This document shows, one piece after another, positions 1 to 11,500 of a stretch of 64,000 bases of DNA. Made by a program: the position numbers and the translations under genes. Source of the stretch: Symbiodinium natans (lineage: Eukaryota; Sar; Dinophyceae; Suessiales; Symbiodiniaceae); assembly GCA_905221605.1 (NCBI GenBank), contig CAJNDS010000179.1:48501-112500 (forward strand). The letters are read 5' to 3'. Numbering within the stretch: the stretch's first letter is position 1; each line of letters opens with the position of its first letter. The notes under the pieces were generated by a model. That model ran no database searches. It saw nothing but the letters and a program-made list of their open reading frames with translations, and was not told the DNA's origin.

Positions 1-885
1 TGGACACTTCCCCGCTGGGTTGCTCCATCAGGTCAAAGCGCGATGAGGGAGGGGGAAAGCCCCTGGTCGCGGACAGTGCGGAGTTCAACCCAATGCGCTT
101 GATGCTTGCTGGACCAACAATTGGGCGGGCCATCTGAGCCTTGGCTTTTTAGTTCAAAGTTTTTAGATTTTTTTAACTTGTGAATCCTTCGAGGCTTCGA
201 GGCTTTGAGTTGAAAAATTGAAGGCGCTTCTTGCCACCTCGAAAAACCGCTCCCAGAAGCTGGTGTCGAACATTTCCTGGATGGGTCCGTCTCTTGCTTG
301 AACTATCGGCAGTTTAGTGTTCACATAAAGTTTTCCCACGTTCATGAGCTTTCTGGTTGTCCGATTGGCAGGAGGCGGCAATGTGGCGACCGCCTTAACT
401 TTTGGTCTGAAGGGCCACCATTTCTCAACAAGCTGCCGTTGGCTGCTTCTTCGTTGAGGCCCCATCTCCAGCACCATCGATTGACGAGCGAAGCGGCCTC
501 TTGGGAGCTGGCTAGACTTGTCAGTGGCAAGGTGGGCAAGGACCCTCAACAAAGTGGATCTGTCTGCATTCTTTGTGCTTGTGCCAATGCTCCAGGAGAA
601 AGAGGGGGACGATGACGATGGGTCTGATTCACACCCGAGTGCCGACGAGAAGCCGGCTGCAGAGCTCCGATGCTAAGTGTGCACTGGAGTTAGAAAGGTG
701 AATATAATTTGTGAGACTGCCGGCTGCTACTGTAGTAGTGGAGCAGAGCAATCACTTCATCGCAAATGCCACCCGACATGAACCCGGATTCTCACAGGAA
801 AGATCCACAAACGGCTGGCGTCGAAAGTCAAGAGGCAGCGCTGCAGCGCTTCATGAAAGGTTGCTTTTGGACTGGATGACTGGAG
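1..885. other. No supported gene
   Basis: I recognise no family here. A minus-strand reading free of stops covers 163-552 and has mixed, protein-like composition towards its C-terminal half, but there is no domain, no upstream partner exon and no agreement with the + orientation of every convincing gene in the window. I treat it as unassigned sequence. Confidence 0.4.
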
Positions 886-1764
886 ATGAGTGGACGAGCT
901 GCATACAGGCAGAAGACCTACCGCCTCGAGCCGGAGGAGGTAGAGGAGGAGGTGAAGAATCTCTGCCGCACTGACTTTTCTTTTTGTCGATCAGTTGGCC
1001 TGGCACTTTCGCTTGCCCATGCCTGTTGCTGCTTGCCTTTCTTAGGTACAAGGTTATCATTGCGTTGCTGGGCTGCATGGCAGGCTTTGTGCCCTAGGTC
1101 CTCTTGGTACTTGTGTCGTTGACGAGGTTTGGCAAGTCCATGAAGATTCCCCTCAAGCCAGGACTGGTCACCGATTGGGCAGACTCCCCCCCACCAGCAT
1201 TCCCCTAAATTCAAACCTCTCTACTGTTTGGCCAAGTTGAAGGTGACAAGATTGAAGGTGGGAGCCGCAGGCATAGCCAGGCAGGTTTGCCTAAGTCTAA
1301 GTGCTGCAAAGCGTTTGTGCAATGGATGTTGTATTTGAATTTGGCATGTTTTTGTTTTCACAGGTCGAGGACGCAGCGGAGAAGTTCATGCGAGTTGCAA
1401 GACGACGCAGTGAGGGAGGCACTTGCAGACTGCTCCTGCAGAAGACGAAGATTACATACCAGATGACTGCTCTGAATGCACAAGCGAGTGCTTGCTGTGT
1501 TTCTTGTGCAAGAAAGGCGGCGACAGATCCCCGATGAGCCCGGAGCTAACGAGGCACTCTGCAATCATCTGCGCTTTCCCTCATTTCATTCTGTCCAACG
1601 GGGCCGCCAGCTTCTTCACTGGCTCTGTGTGCAATCAAGCACCCACCAAGAAGCGAAAGGATCGAAAGGCCTTCGTAGGATCGGCAGTTGGCGAAGCTGT
1701 TTACAGTGTACGGGTAGAAGGCTTGCTGCAAAAGGTGGGCCCCAGTGGTGGACGTCATTTCTAG
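886..1764 (+). CDS. Candidate exons of an unrecognised gene
   Basis: Two pieces look like exons but match no family I know. The first, around 910-976, follows an AG|G acceptor and reads an acidic helix (YRLEPEEVEEEVKNLCRTD). The second, 1423-1764, reads an acidic start (AEDEDYIPDD), a cysteine cluster (CSECTSECLLCFLC) and then a lysine-rich patch (KKRKDRK). The spacing and shared strand would allow them to belong to the same gene as the Ser/Pro-rich exon at 2099-2693, but I could not join the frames through defined splice sites. The cysteine cluster could bind metal; that is a guess. Confidence 0.25.
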
Positions 1765-2098
1765 CAACAGCAGTAGGATAAAGCATCAGTGCAAGCCTTT
1801 CCAACCCGTCAAGGCGTTCTGCAGAAAGCTTCCATCTGTCACTGTTGTATTTCGCTGTTTCTTTAAGAGTCTTTAGAACATTTTTAGAATAGCATGATAC
1901 ATGTCTGACTTCCATGGCTGCTTGCGAAGGTGTGAGGCGGAGTCACCTTCTGACAAAACGTGGCTGGCTCCTCCAGGCGAACGCGGCAGGCTTGTCATCG
2001 CTTGTCATAAGGCTTGCAATGGCTTGTCCATGTGCTGCAGAGTGTAGAATCTGTAGAACGTGGATCATTGTGGATCACTGTGGCTTGTCAGCCCCCAG

Positions 2099-2693
2099 GC
2101 AGCCAGCTGACTCTTCGCGAGTCTCAAGCCGATCCAGGGCCAGTTCCTTCCAAGAGTCTGGAGGAATGAGCCCTGTGAGCCCTATGAGCCCTATGAGGGC
2201 TATGAGCCCAAGCCCGACAAACACTGGCAGCCCTCCGAGTCCTTTGAGGCGGAGATCTCTCAGGCCAGCATCCAAGTCCAAGGAATCCACCCCGGGCAAG
2301 CCAGTACAGGACAACGGAAAAAAAACACCACCGCAGGCAGAGCCCCAGGTCTCCGAGGTGTCCTTCCACCTGCCAGAGCTGCCAGAAACGGATGCACAGG
2401 CTTCACAAACTTCAGAGCCAGCCTGCAAAAGTCTGGACAAAGCGTCCAGCGACTGGTCGCCAGTTTCGCCTTTGCTGGGTAGCTCTGACGCAGAATGCGG
2501 GCCAAGTTCATTCGCGGTCACGCCCCCACCCCTGCCCAGTGCAGGGCCCCCATCCGAAACAGAGACAACGAAGGACGAGCTGAGCTGCTTGCCTGAATTC
2601 AGCCTGAATTCGATTTTCCAGTTCTGCAGCCGTCCGCAATGTCTTGGTGGGGTGAGGATATATGACGCCAGCTGGTTCAGCATGCCTCATTGA
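2099..2693 (+). CDS. Ser/Pro-rich disordered protein, terminal exon (partial)
   Basis: After a C-rich tract and an AG|G acceptor (AG at 2097-2098) there is an open frame to the TGA at 2691-2693. It encodes a low-complexity, probably unstructured segment rich in Ser, Pro, Thr and Glu. Near its start is a short degenerate repeat of the type MSPVSPMSPMRAMSP, and Ser-Pro dipeptides recur throughout, which would suit phosphorylation by proline-directed kinases. The opposite strand is also open over part of this span, but its product is dominated by shadow Leu/Gly runs. The start of the gene lies upstream and is not defined. No function can be assigned. Confidence 0.4.
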
Positions 2694-3759
2694 GGTCCAC
2701 AGAGGGAGGTGTCTAAAGAGAGCAGAAGATTAAGCTCCCGTCGGCATGATGCCATTGAGCTCGGGCCGATTTTGCATCTTGCTTGCATTGCATGAGCAAT
2801 GTCGTGTCGTCACTGAGTCTCACGTATTATATTCGTCCTGCGGTCTTCCGGGCGTCTTCCGAGCCACCTTGTCTGTCAAGAAACCAGGTACAGCCCTGGA
2901 TGCCCTCCTCCTGCAAGTGTCTCTCCTGCAGAATGCTTGCCCGAAGATGCCCGAAGCATCTGCCATCATCTGTTCGAGCGGATCTTCCGAGGCTCTCATC
3001 ACGCGGGTGGCTCCTGCATTCAGCTGGAGCTTCTCGGCCAACTCGAGAGCCACATACTGTTCCCTTGTTGGTGGTAGAAGATTCAGCAGATGGCTCGTTG
3101 GGTCAGTCGCTTGCCAGTGGAACTGTCGCGGGCCCATTTTCCGAGGTGGTTTATGTTTGTTTTTTTCTCGGCCGAATGGTGGGACTTAAAGGTGCTTAGC
3201 GCTACTTCGGGCATGAAACTTTCTTGACCCGAGATGCCGCAGATATCGACCCTTCTAATTCAATCACGTCTTATCGGGCAACCTGTCGGCTGAAGGAATT
3301 CAAAATATTTTGATGGCCTGGGCTTCCGTAAGCCCCTAGGGAGGAGGAGAGGAAGAGCACCAGCCACGAACCATATCATTTCCCATCAATATTCCTTGGG
3401 CTAGATGCTGGCGATCGGTGAATGCGCCCTTTTCTAACACACAGACAGACGAGGAAGAGACACCATGCAATCGCACTCATCAAGCTAAGTTCACGACAGG
3501 TGAACAGTGCTTCAGCTGTATATATGGCGTGTCGTACGTGTCACACGACGAAAGTGAATGACCTGATATGGCTGCCAGGCTTCATGTGCAAGTTGGTGAA
3601 CAGGCCGGAAAATGCCTAGAATCCGTGGAAGCGTGACTTGGTGCGATCGGAAGATGCAGAGATGCAGAGAGTGTGTTTGCCAAAACTCTCCTGTCTTTTG
3701 TCAGGTTCTGGAGCGGCGGCTGAGTTCAATGCAGGTGCCCGTGCTCGAAGAATATTCAC
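2694..3759. other. No established gene; one minus-strand open reading
   Basis: Nothing recognisable. A minus-strand reading at 2820-3137 contains a protein-like helical stretch (EQYVALELAEKLQLNAGATR), but the plus strand is open over much of the same span and neither has a family match. An isolated exon on either strand is possible. Confidence 0.3.
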
Positions 3760-4430
3760 GACATAAGCAGGTGCCTCCTGCATATTCGGCACAAGTGTGT
3801 CCCTGAAATCTGCCAGGCGAGACTGCCGGCATCAGAGAAGGCTCGCCCCATGAGCAGGCAAGTGTCCCCTGCGCTCCTCGGCCGACAAGCCCTGATGAGT
3901 AGTACTTCTGCACATGTATGATGCATGGACGTTGCGTTTGCGAGTTCGAGGACTGCAGACGACACTTGCCTGAAAGTCTTCCGACATCTGCAGAATGTAT
4001 GCGCTGCATGTTTCCAGGGTGGAACGCGTCTGCGCGGAAAACCCTGTGAGGCACGGCAGGTTCATTCATTCAGCCGGCAAACGTCTCCAGCGCCACCTGT
4101 CTGGTCGAGATGTAAGTGTTTGATGCATGCGGCAACTTGTGTCTATTTGCTTCTGCATTCGAGGACGTCAGACGAGACTTGGCAGAATTGTCGTGAGAAT
4201 CTCTCCAGAAGACGTCCTATCTTTGAGCTTCCTTCTGGCAGGCACAGCGGCAAGCTTCGCCAGAGGCTCGTCCCGTCAGCAGGCAACTGTCTCCGGTGCT
4301 GCTTGGCCGACAAGACGCAGCTTTCATGAAGTGTGGAATGGTGGAATGTCTTCTGTTTGATATGGGAGTTTGAGGCCTGCAGACGACCCTTGGCCGAAAG
4401 CCGTGCCGCATGAGGCCACACATCTTTGGC
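3760..4430. repeat. Diverged tandem repeat, about 210-bp period, three copies
   Basis: Three diverged copies can be aligned by eye. A block ending in a TCGAGGACTGCAGACGAC-like string occurs near 3943, 4156 and 4365, about 205-215 bp apart. A second block, of the form GAGCAGGCAAGTGTCCCCTGC followed by CGGCCGACAAG, occurs near 3850 and 4275, with a weaker copy near 4075. ATGATGCATG is also shared between copies. Open frames across the array differ between copies, so it looks non-coding. Copy number outside this array cannot be judged from the window. Confidence 0.6.
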
Positions 4431-7400
4431 TAGACATGTCTACATGTATCAGTTGCTCTGATGTCAACGCTTTGATGGCTGTGCGAGGCAAAGCTGGGAC
4501 ACGTTGTTCTCCCCGAAATTTCTACGCAGCTTGAAGTTCCTGAACGCATTGATGCAGCTTGCTGAGCTTCCGTCGACCGCGTACTTGGTTCTTTCTTGAT
4601 TCGGCAGTTTGTCTTTCCTGGCATCACCGAGGATGCCCCAGACACTGGCATCACGCGACGACTCAGGAGACAGAATCCATCCTTCCAGGCCTGGGCCGTG
4701 GTAAGAGCAATCCCATTTCATCCGGTTAGTGTGAACCATCTTAAGCCATTAGTAGCAGCATTGGCCGCAATGATTGCCAGGAGTGGATGAAACAGCAGAA
4801 GGCGTTGGAGGGAGCTGCCCCTGGCAGTTACCCGGCGAAGCAAAGATGTTTCCGGGTGACAAGCAGTGAGCAATTAAACAATCCACCCATGTAGCGAGGT
4901 GCACATCTTGCGGGTCCAGAGGCGCAGCACTGGGCATGACGGTTCCAGATCCGGCAACAGCTGTCATGAAAGTCTACACATGCATAGAGGTTGGCATGCG
5001 TGGGTGTGCACGCATCCTTGTCAAACCGGCACATCGGTCCTGCGGGGTATTGGCTCAGGGCAAACAAGTTTGCCAGAGCCAACGTGGCAGGATTTGTTTT
5101 CTTCCCCGCTTAGTCGAGCCTTGTATGCCGGCTTCGTGGAGCACACCTTTCCCGCCGGTGCAGCGTGAGTGTCACACATCTCCGAAGAAGCGTGGAACGG
5201 GCGATTTCACAGGGACTGCCTGGGCAGTTGTCGCGGCGTGACTTGTCCCCCCCCCCCCCCCCCCGGTTTCGTCAGTCCGGACATGGATCGGTTACCAGGG
5301 GCGGAAGCTGGGCACAGTATGCAAAACATGCCTTTTAGCGGATTTAGCACAGCATGAAGGAAAAGGTAGCGTTCGTCATGTCGCAGTGCGTTGTTTGAAG
5401 AGCCAGATGCTATGCTTGTGCGTCGAGATGAAGTTGACCACTTGATCGTCTTCTGGATATTGTGCAGGCTTTCCGGCCTGCTTTCATGCAAGGCAGGCGA
5501 AAGCGCCCTTGCAACAGCAAGAGGCTCAGACGACCCTCAGCGATTCCGCTGCTACTTGCATATGCCTCTGACCTTGAGGAAAGTTAGCCTCGGACCACGC
5601 AGCGCAGGAGTGCAGTCAAAAGCAAGAAGCTAGGCTCGATGCCATCATATGTCGTGTAGCGCTCGCCTTACTCGCCTTCGTATGTCAAGTGCCTGGGCAG
5701 GGCCGAGGACGCCAATACTTGCCAAGGGGCCCAAGAAGAGCACATCAAGCCCAAAACGCCCAGCAGAGTCACAGTTGCTTTGGCCATGCATTTAGAAGCT
5801 GTGCTTGGCCGTCGCCTTCCGACCGCCTCTTTTGTGCCCTTCCGCTGCAAGGTTCACTTCAGGTCTAAAGCTCCACCCCCAAGCCCTACAACGACAACGG
5901 TTGCCAAAGTAGCTCCGCGTCTCTCTTGCAATATGTTCGCTTCTTTTGTTGCAGCTCTGTGTGTTTTAGTCTTCGCATGGCCGTGACTGTTGTGAATCTG
6001 CAAGGGGATCGGCAGCCTTAAAAACACGTGTTGCTCAGGCTCGGCTGAGATGCTGTAAGACTCCGCAAGAGGTGATGTGTTCACATATGCACAAACTCAA
6101 GTATTGTTGACAGGGTCAGCCTGCACATGATGCGCTCCGGTTACAACCCGCCGTGCGCGAAGGTTCTGCATCTCCGATGCTTAGCGTTCGATTACGAGCC
6201 TTCGGTGTGATGCGAGAGCGAAATAGATTGTGAAATAGATGGCAAAGCGATTGACTTGATGTAAGGACGAGCTCTGGTGAACAGCCGGCCAAGCTCCGAC
6301 CGTCAGCTGCCCGGCCAGCCTCAGCTGCTTGCGCAAAGGCCGCGGGAGTCCTCTTCAAGTATAAACGCTATGAAGTGCAAGGGAAAGCTGGGGAATGCCT
6401 GACGTTACGAGACATCTTCGTATGTCGGCTCATGTGCAGGCAGCTGTGGCCGCTCCGATTCTGCAAGACAGGCCCTCTCTGACTCTGATATCTTGTGGAT
6501 TGAACATTCTTGAAGAAGTTTATGCCATGTTTTCTCGAAGTCTGCTTACTGTCTTGCTGGGCATACGGTCGCACTTAGCTTGCACGGTAAAGGGCCCATG
6601 AGGACAAGGACCTTCGAAACTGGTCTCATTTCGGCTGGCACATCGCGCCAGTATGCATGGAAGCAAAGGAGACTTACTGACTTGCTGACCAACCTTCTTC
6701 ACGTTGGCAAACCTGAAGATACGAGGCGACAAACGCAGCTGATCCCAGGTCTGCGCAAACCACATCGCCATCACTTTCAAAAGTGAAAGCAAGGCAAAGC
6801 TAGAGGTACGCTCGACGAAGGTGCCGGCGGAAGCACAGGGTGCCGGCTTTTCAGCTCAGCCTTCTAAGCGCTGCCAAGAACGGGTGGCCGCCGAGAGCTC
6901 CTGCAGCAAAGGGGTGAATTTGGGCCAGTTCTTTTTTGGCTGCAGCATTGGAGCGCCAGCATGATGCCAGCATGCACCAGCCACTTGCTGGATGACGCCG
7001 GCGGGACGGCGGCAAACCTTGTGCAATGTCCCTTGATACTTGGTCTGTGGCCTGCTGAACAAGTAAGCAGCTCGCAGGGGGCCCGCGAGCCTAGGGATGT
7101 GTTCGCTCGTGTGGGTTTGTTTTGCTGATGCGGCAGTCGGGGCCGCCTCCTTAAAACGCTGGGCGTGACGGTGGTTAGCCACAGCGGTGGCACGCGTGTT
7201 TTTTCCCGCCCCGAGGCTAACCGCCCTGAGAGAACCCTGCCATCGCTGCAGTGCCCAGTCCCAAATGATTTCTACAGTCCCTGTCGAATTCCTCTGTTCT
7301 GGGGTGAGGATTTCGAAGCAAGTAGTTCTGTTGAGGATTCTGGAATGAGGGCCAGGTCCCACATCACGGCACGCAGTTCATCCAGTTAAGCTGAGCGATC

Positions 7401-8530
7401 CGCAGGATGGCCACTGGGACACTTCTGCAACTGCTGGACCTGGACAGCCAACACCCTCGCCCAGGCCCATGTTCCGGATCCTGGGCTTGAACAGCATCTG
7501 AGCGGTCGTGTTTCTTATTACCACGACACATTGACTCTTGAAGGACTGCACTGCCCTAATGTGTCTTGCATCGATAAGCTCCTAGGAGCCTAGAGCCGAC
7601 CCTCTTCTCCGCGCAATTTGGGATGTTTCTTCACTACAGAATTGATCAGAATTGATCAATTGATCATGGTTCTGGGTCGCTGGAGTTGATTGGCATAAGG
7701 TTGGCATAGCCTTAGGACGTGTGGGTGACCTTGGGCTTGAATCAGAAATCTGCATCTGCTCCACGTAGATTCCTGAGGTGGAGGGATGTCAGATGATTGT
7801 TGGGCTCACACTGCTCGCGAAAGGCCAGGTGTTGCATCGAATGGTGTGGGGTTGCTGACTTGCTGTTGCGGCGCAAGGCGTCAGGTGCCAGCACAGATCG
7901 CCTGGCATGGTGAGGTGTGGGCACGTCCATCGGGTCACAAGGTGTAAAGTGTGGGTGTCAGAGACTTGAAGAACTCCCTTGTTCGAGTGGCAGCCGGACC
8001 TTTCACAGTTTCTTCTTTGATCTGGCAACGTGACGCTTGTGGGGACCTGTTAAAGCCTTTCTTGAAGGTACCAGCTCCCGCTTCCCGAGCCAGAGGCTGC
8101 AGCAATTTTCGGAGTGGAGGCCCACATATCCCACATCTCATGAGGATCATGAGCCTGTGAAGTGTGAAGTGCTGCATTTTGGAATGGCAGGCTGGGCTCG
8201 CCAGTGGAGTGGCGAGTGAGAAAACAGGGCGTTGCCTAGCAGTGGCAAGAAAGCGGAAGCAACCAGCTTGCAGCATATTCCGGCAACAGTGTGCATCTTT
8301 CATCGTGTTTTAGCATTTCAAGCCGGCGTGCTCCTTTTGCCCTGAGCTTGCTGAGCTTGGGCGCTGTGGGTGCAACATCCACAGGCCCAGATACACCCAA
8401 GTCTTTCTCGAGTGCGTTTTCATTGTAACCTAAACTGTCGAAACAAGGCTGATTGCAGACGCTGCTGACTCCACCCTTCTTTTTCTTATGGTACTGAGTG
8501 CTTTCGTAGCTGTAGAAGTGCTGCCCTGCC
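4431..8530. other. Intergenic stretch upstream of RAD50
   Basis: No gene is supported in these 4.1 kb. Short open frames occur on both strands without family resemblance or consistent splice partners. Visible landmarks are an 18-C run at 5247-5264 and a small TTGATCA-rich patch near 7640-7670. The sequence just before the RAD50 ATG at 8531 has no TATA box, which is usual for dinoflagellates; I see no promoter element I can defend. Confidence 0.5.
5247..5264. repeat. Poly-C tract (18 C)
   Basis: An uninterrupted run of 18 cytosines. A similar run of 17 C lies just before the gene at 18083. Length may vary between individuals or be misread in the assembly. Confidence 0.9.
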
Positions 8531-11500
8531 ATGACGACCATATCCAAACTGGGCATCCAGGGGATTCGAAGCTTTGACCATGAGCGAATGGAGGTGATCG
8601 AGTTTGAAAAGCCGGTCACGTTAATCGTCGGGCCGAATGGTTCCGGAAAGACGACGATCATTGAATGCTTGAAGATGGCTTCAGCTGGAATTTTGCCGCC
8701 CAATGCGCGAAATGGCCACGGATTCGTACACGACCCCCAAGTAGCGCGCCTGCCTGAAGTGAAAGGCCAAATCCGCATGCTTTTCAAGGCGGGGGCTGAG
8801 CTGAAGGATCGTGAGATTTGTGCGATTCGATCCTTCCAGCTGGCCAATCGTCGCGTGGCCGGGCGGCTGAAGCCAACGTTCAAAGCCTTGGAGAGTGTGC
8901 TGCGAACGACAGCGGAAGATGGCAGCAAAGCAAGCCTGAGCCACCGATGTGCGGACATGGATACGCAAGTGCCTGAGCTCATGGGGGTCTCACGAGCTGT
9001 GCTTGAAAACGTTATCTTCTGCCATCAAGAGGAGTCGTCTTGGCCACTGCAGGAGGCGGCCAGTGTCAAGAAGCGCTTCGATGACATTTTCGGGGCGACT
9101 CGCTATACCAAGGCCCTTCAAAACATCAAAGATGTACAGAGGGATTGGACAAAGACGACCCGCGACCGCAAAGCAGATGCCGACCTTTCACAGGCACACC
9201 TCGATCAAGCTCGCCGCTTGGCGGGTCAGAAGGAAGACCGTGAAAGGACGGGGAAAGAGCTGTCCAACGAGCTAGAAGGCCTGGACTCTAAATTGGCTTC
9301 GGTTGGTGAGGAGATGCAAAAAGCAGAGATGGACCTTGCTCAGTATGAGAGCTGCGGGATCCGCGTTGCGGAGCTGAAAAGCTTGATCGGTCGCTGCCAG
9401 AAAGAGAGAGCCGAAGCGACCGAGCTCATGAAACAAAAGGGGCAAGACTATTTTCGAGAGTCCCTCAGCGAGCTGAAAGAGCAATCTCGGCAGTTCAATG
9501 AGCGGCAAGTTGTGCAGAGCGACCAGCAGGTGAGGCAAGCAAAATCGGATCTCGCCAAAGGTGAAGCTGGGTACCATTCTGCAGTGAACGCTTCGCGCCA
9601 GCTGCGCGAGGACATGGGTGAGACAGTTGCAGCAGCAGAGCTTTTAACATCACGAAGATCAGAGTTGCAATCCCGTTTGCAGCAGGCCAATGAGTCGTCC
9701 GTGGATGCATTACGTGCCAGGCTGGACTCCGAGGCTGCCAAGTTCGCCCAGGCGGAACGAGACCAGAGACAGCGAGACTCACAAGCGGAAGAGTGCATCG
9801 CCTCGGCCGAGCGTGCCTTGCAAGAAGCCGCTTTGGAAGCTTCTAAACATGAAGCCCGAATCCAGGACTCCAGCAAGGCACTTTCAAGGCTGGAGGAGGA
9901 AGCCAAGACCCTAGCACGTGCAGGCCCAGATCTGGATGCCCTGGTGCGGGCCATGAGAGAGAACGAAGCGGCCCTAGGAGCAGAAGGGAATGATACACGC
10001 CTGCGGCGATTGGAGGCTCGTCAGGAGGACATTGGCCGCCGCCGCCACGACTTGCAGTACTCACTCTCCCGGAAAAGCAGCGAGGTGGCACAACTGGAAG
10101 CGCAAAGCAGCGTGCATGCGGAAGTTGACGCTTTGCGACAGCGCCTCAGAGAAACGGAAGCTGAACTTGGGAAGAAGCTTGGCGACTTGCGTCCAGGCAT
10201 CGTGCCACTGCTTGGCCAGATGCCAGATGCGTCGGAAGCAGAAGCAAAGGTAGTTGCAGCGTTGCATGAGTCACAGGCATCGCTACAAGACCAGGCAAAG
10301 AAATGCCAAGACCTGCAACATCGGGTTGGTATCGCAGTGGCACGCAAAGCCAGTGCTGAAGCAGAGCTGCATCGTCTGCAGCAAGAAGATGCCAGAATCG
10401 CATCCGAACTTGGAGTGCCATCTGCTTCTTCGGGTGCCAGCCACAGCAGCGCGGCTGCTGAGTTTAAGGCAAGACTGCAAGATGTGAAGCACCAAATAGA
10501 ACTGGCTCGAAAAGATGTGTCAATGACAGAGAGCGCAAAGCACATGTACGAGAAGTTTCGTGAGAAGTCACGTTCCAAGAACATCTGCCAGTTTTGCAAG
10601 CGCGGATTTTGCGGAGAGGGTGACCTTGCAACCTTTGAGGATGCAATGGAGAAGCTGATCGCGAAAATTCCAGGATTTCTGGAGTCAAGTCAGCAAAAGC
10701 TCAGCGAGGTCCAGTCGCAGGAAGCTTCCTTGGAGTCTCAGCGTCCCCGCTGGGAACGTCTTGAGCAGCTTCGCAAAGAGGAGATGCCGAGACGACAAAA
10801 AGAAGTCCTGTCTGCAGCAGAGGAGGAACGTACGAACCTCAGAGTGGCACAACTTCTGCGGAGCTCAGCTGTCTTAGCTAGCTCGCTGCACTGGCTGCTG
10901 CAGTCGCTGTAAACCATGGCTTGCCCCGTGCTCAATGCTCTTGGAAATGCTGAGGGCCACTGCGTGGCTTGCTGGAGCCTGAAGAGCGGGAGCGCCGAAG
11001 ATATGAGGATAGAGATCCTTGGTTGCAGCTGGAGCCACGGGCAATTGAACAATCAAGTTGAAAGAGTTGAAGAGGGGCTGTTAGGGCATTTCTTGGGCAT
11101 TTTGGGGCAACTTGATTGAGACACGAGAGCGGACACGTAAGGTGAAGGCGCTCCATGAGTTGCGCCCAGAAGCCGCCGCTTTACAGTGTCTCGGCTTGTC
11201 TCGGCACATGGAGGGAGGGCAAACGGGCCGAAATGGTAAAAAGAACCGAACCGCTGATGTATCAGCGCTAGAAAAAGAAAATCCACAAGTTGCAGGTAAC
11301 GTCATCTGAAGCAATTGAGAAGATTTTGGAAGAATCTGAAGAATCTGGTGCTGGTGAATCATGGTCAGGCGCCTTTCGAGTTCTGTGGAGGAGCTGCGGG
11401 TGGCCGTTCGAGGCAAGGAGGCGCGCTTGCTCGGTGCCAACTCCAAGGTCTCCCTCCAGGCCTGGGGGATGTTTTTTTGACTTTCGCCTAATATGAATTA

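Noticed and set aside
2075-2683. 202-codon minus-strand frame with Leu/Ile/Gly repeats resembling a membrane protein
   Set aside because: It is the complement of Ser-Pro and Met-Ser-Pro repeats; the + frame has the more natural composition and an acceptor site.
8236-10599. Long minus-strand open frames opposite RAD50 (for example 8236-8982, 9448-9954, 10021-10599)
   Set aside because: They are antisense shadows of the conserved RAD50 exon, Ser/Ala/Cys-rich and without domains.
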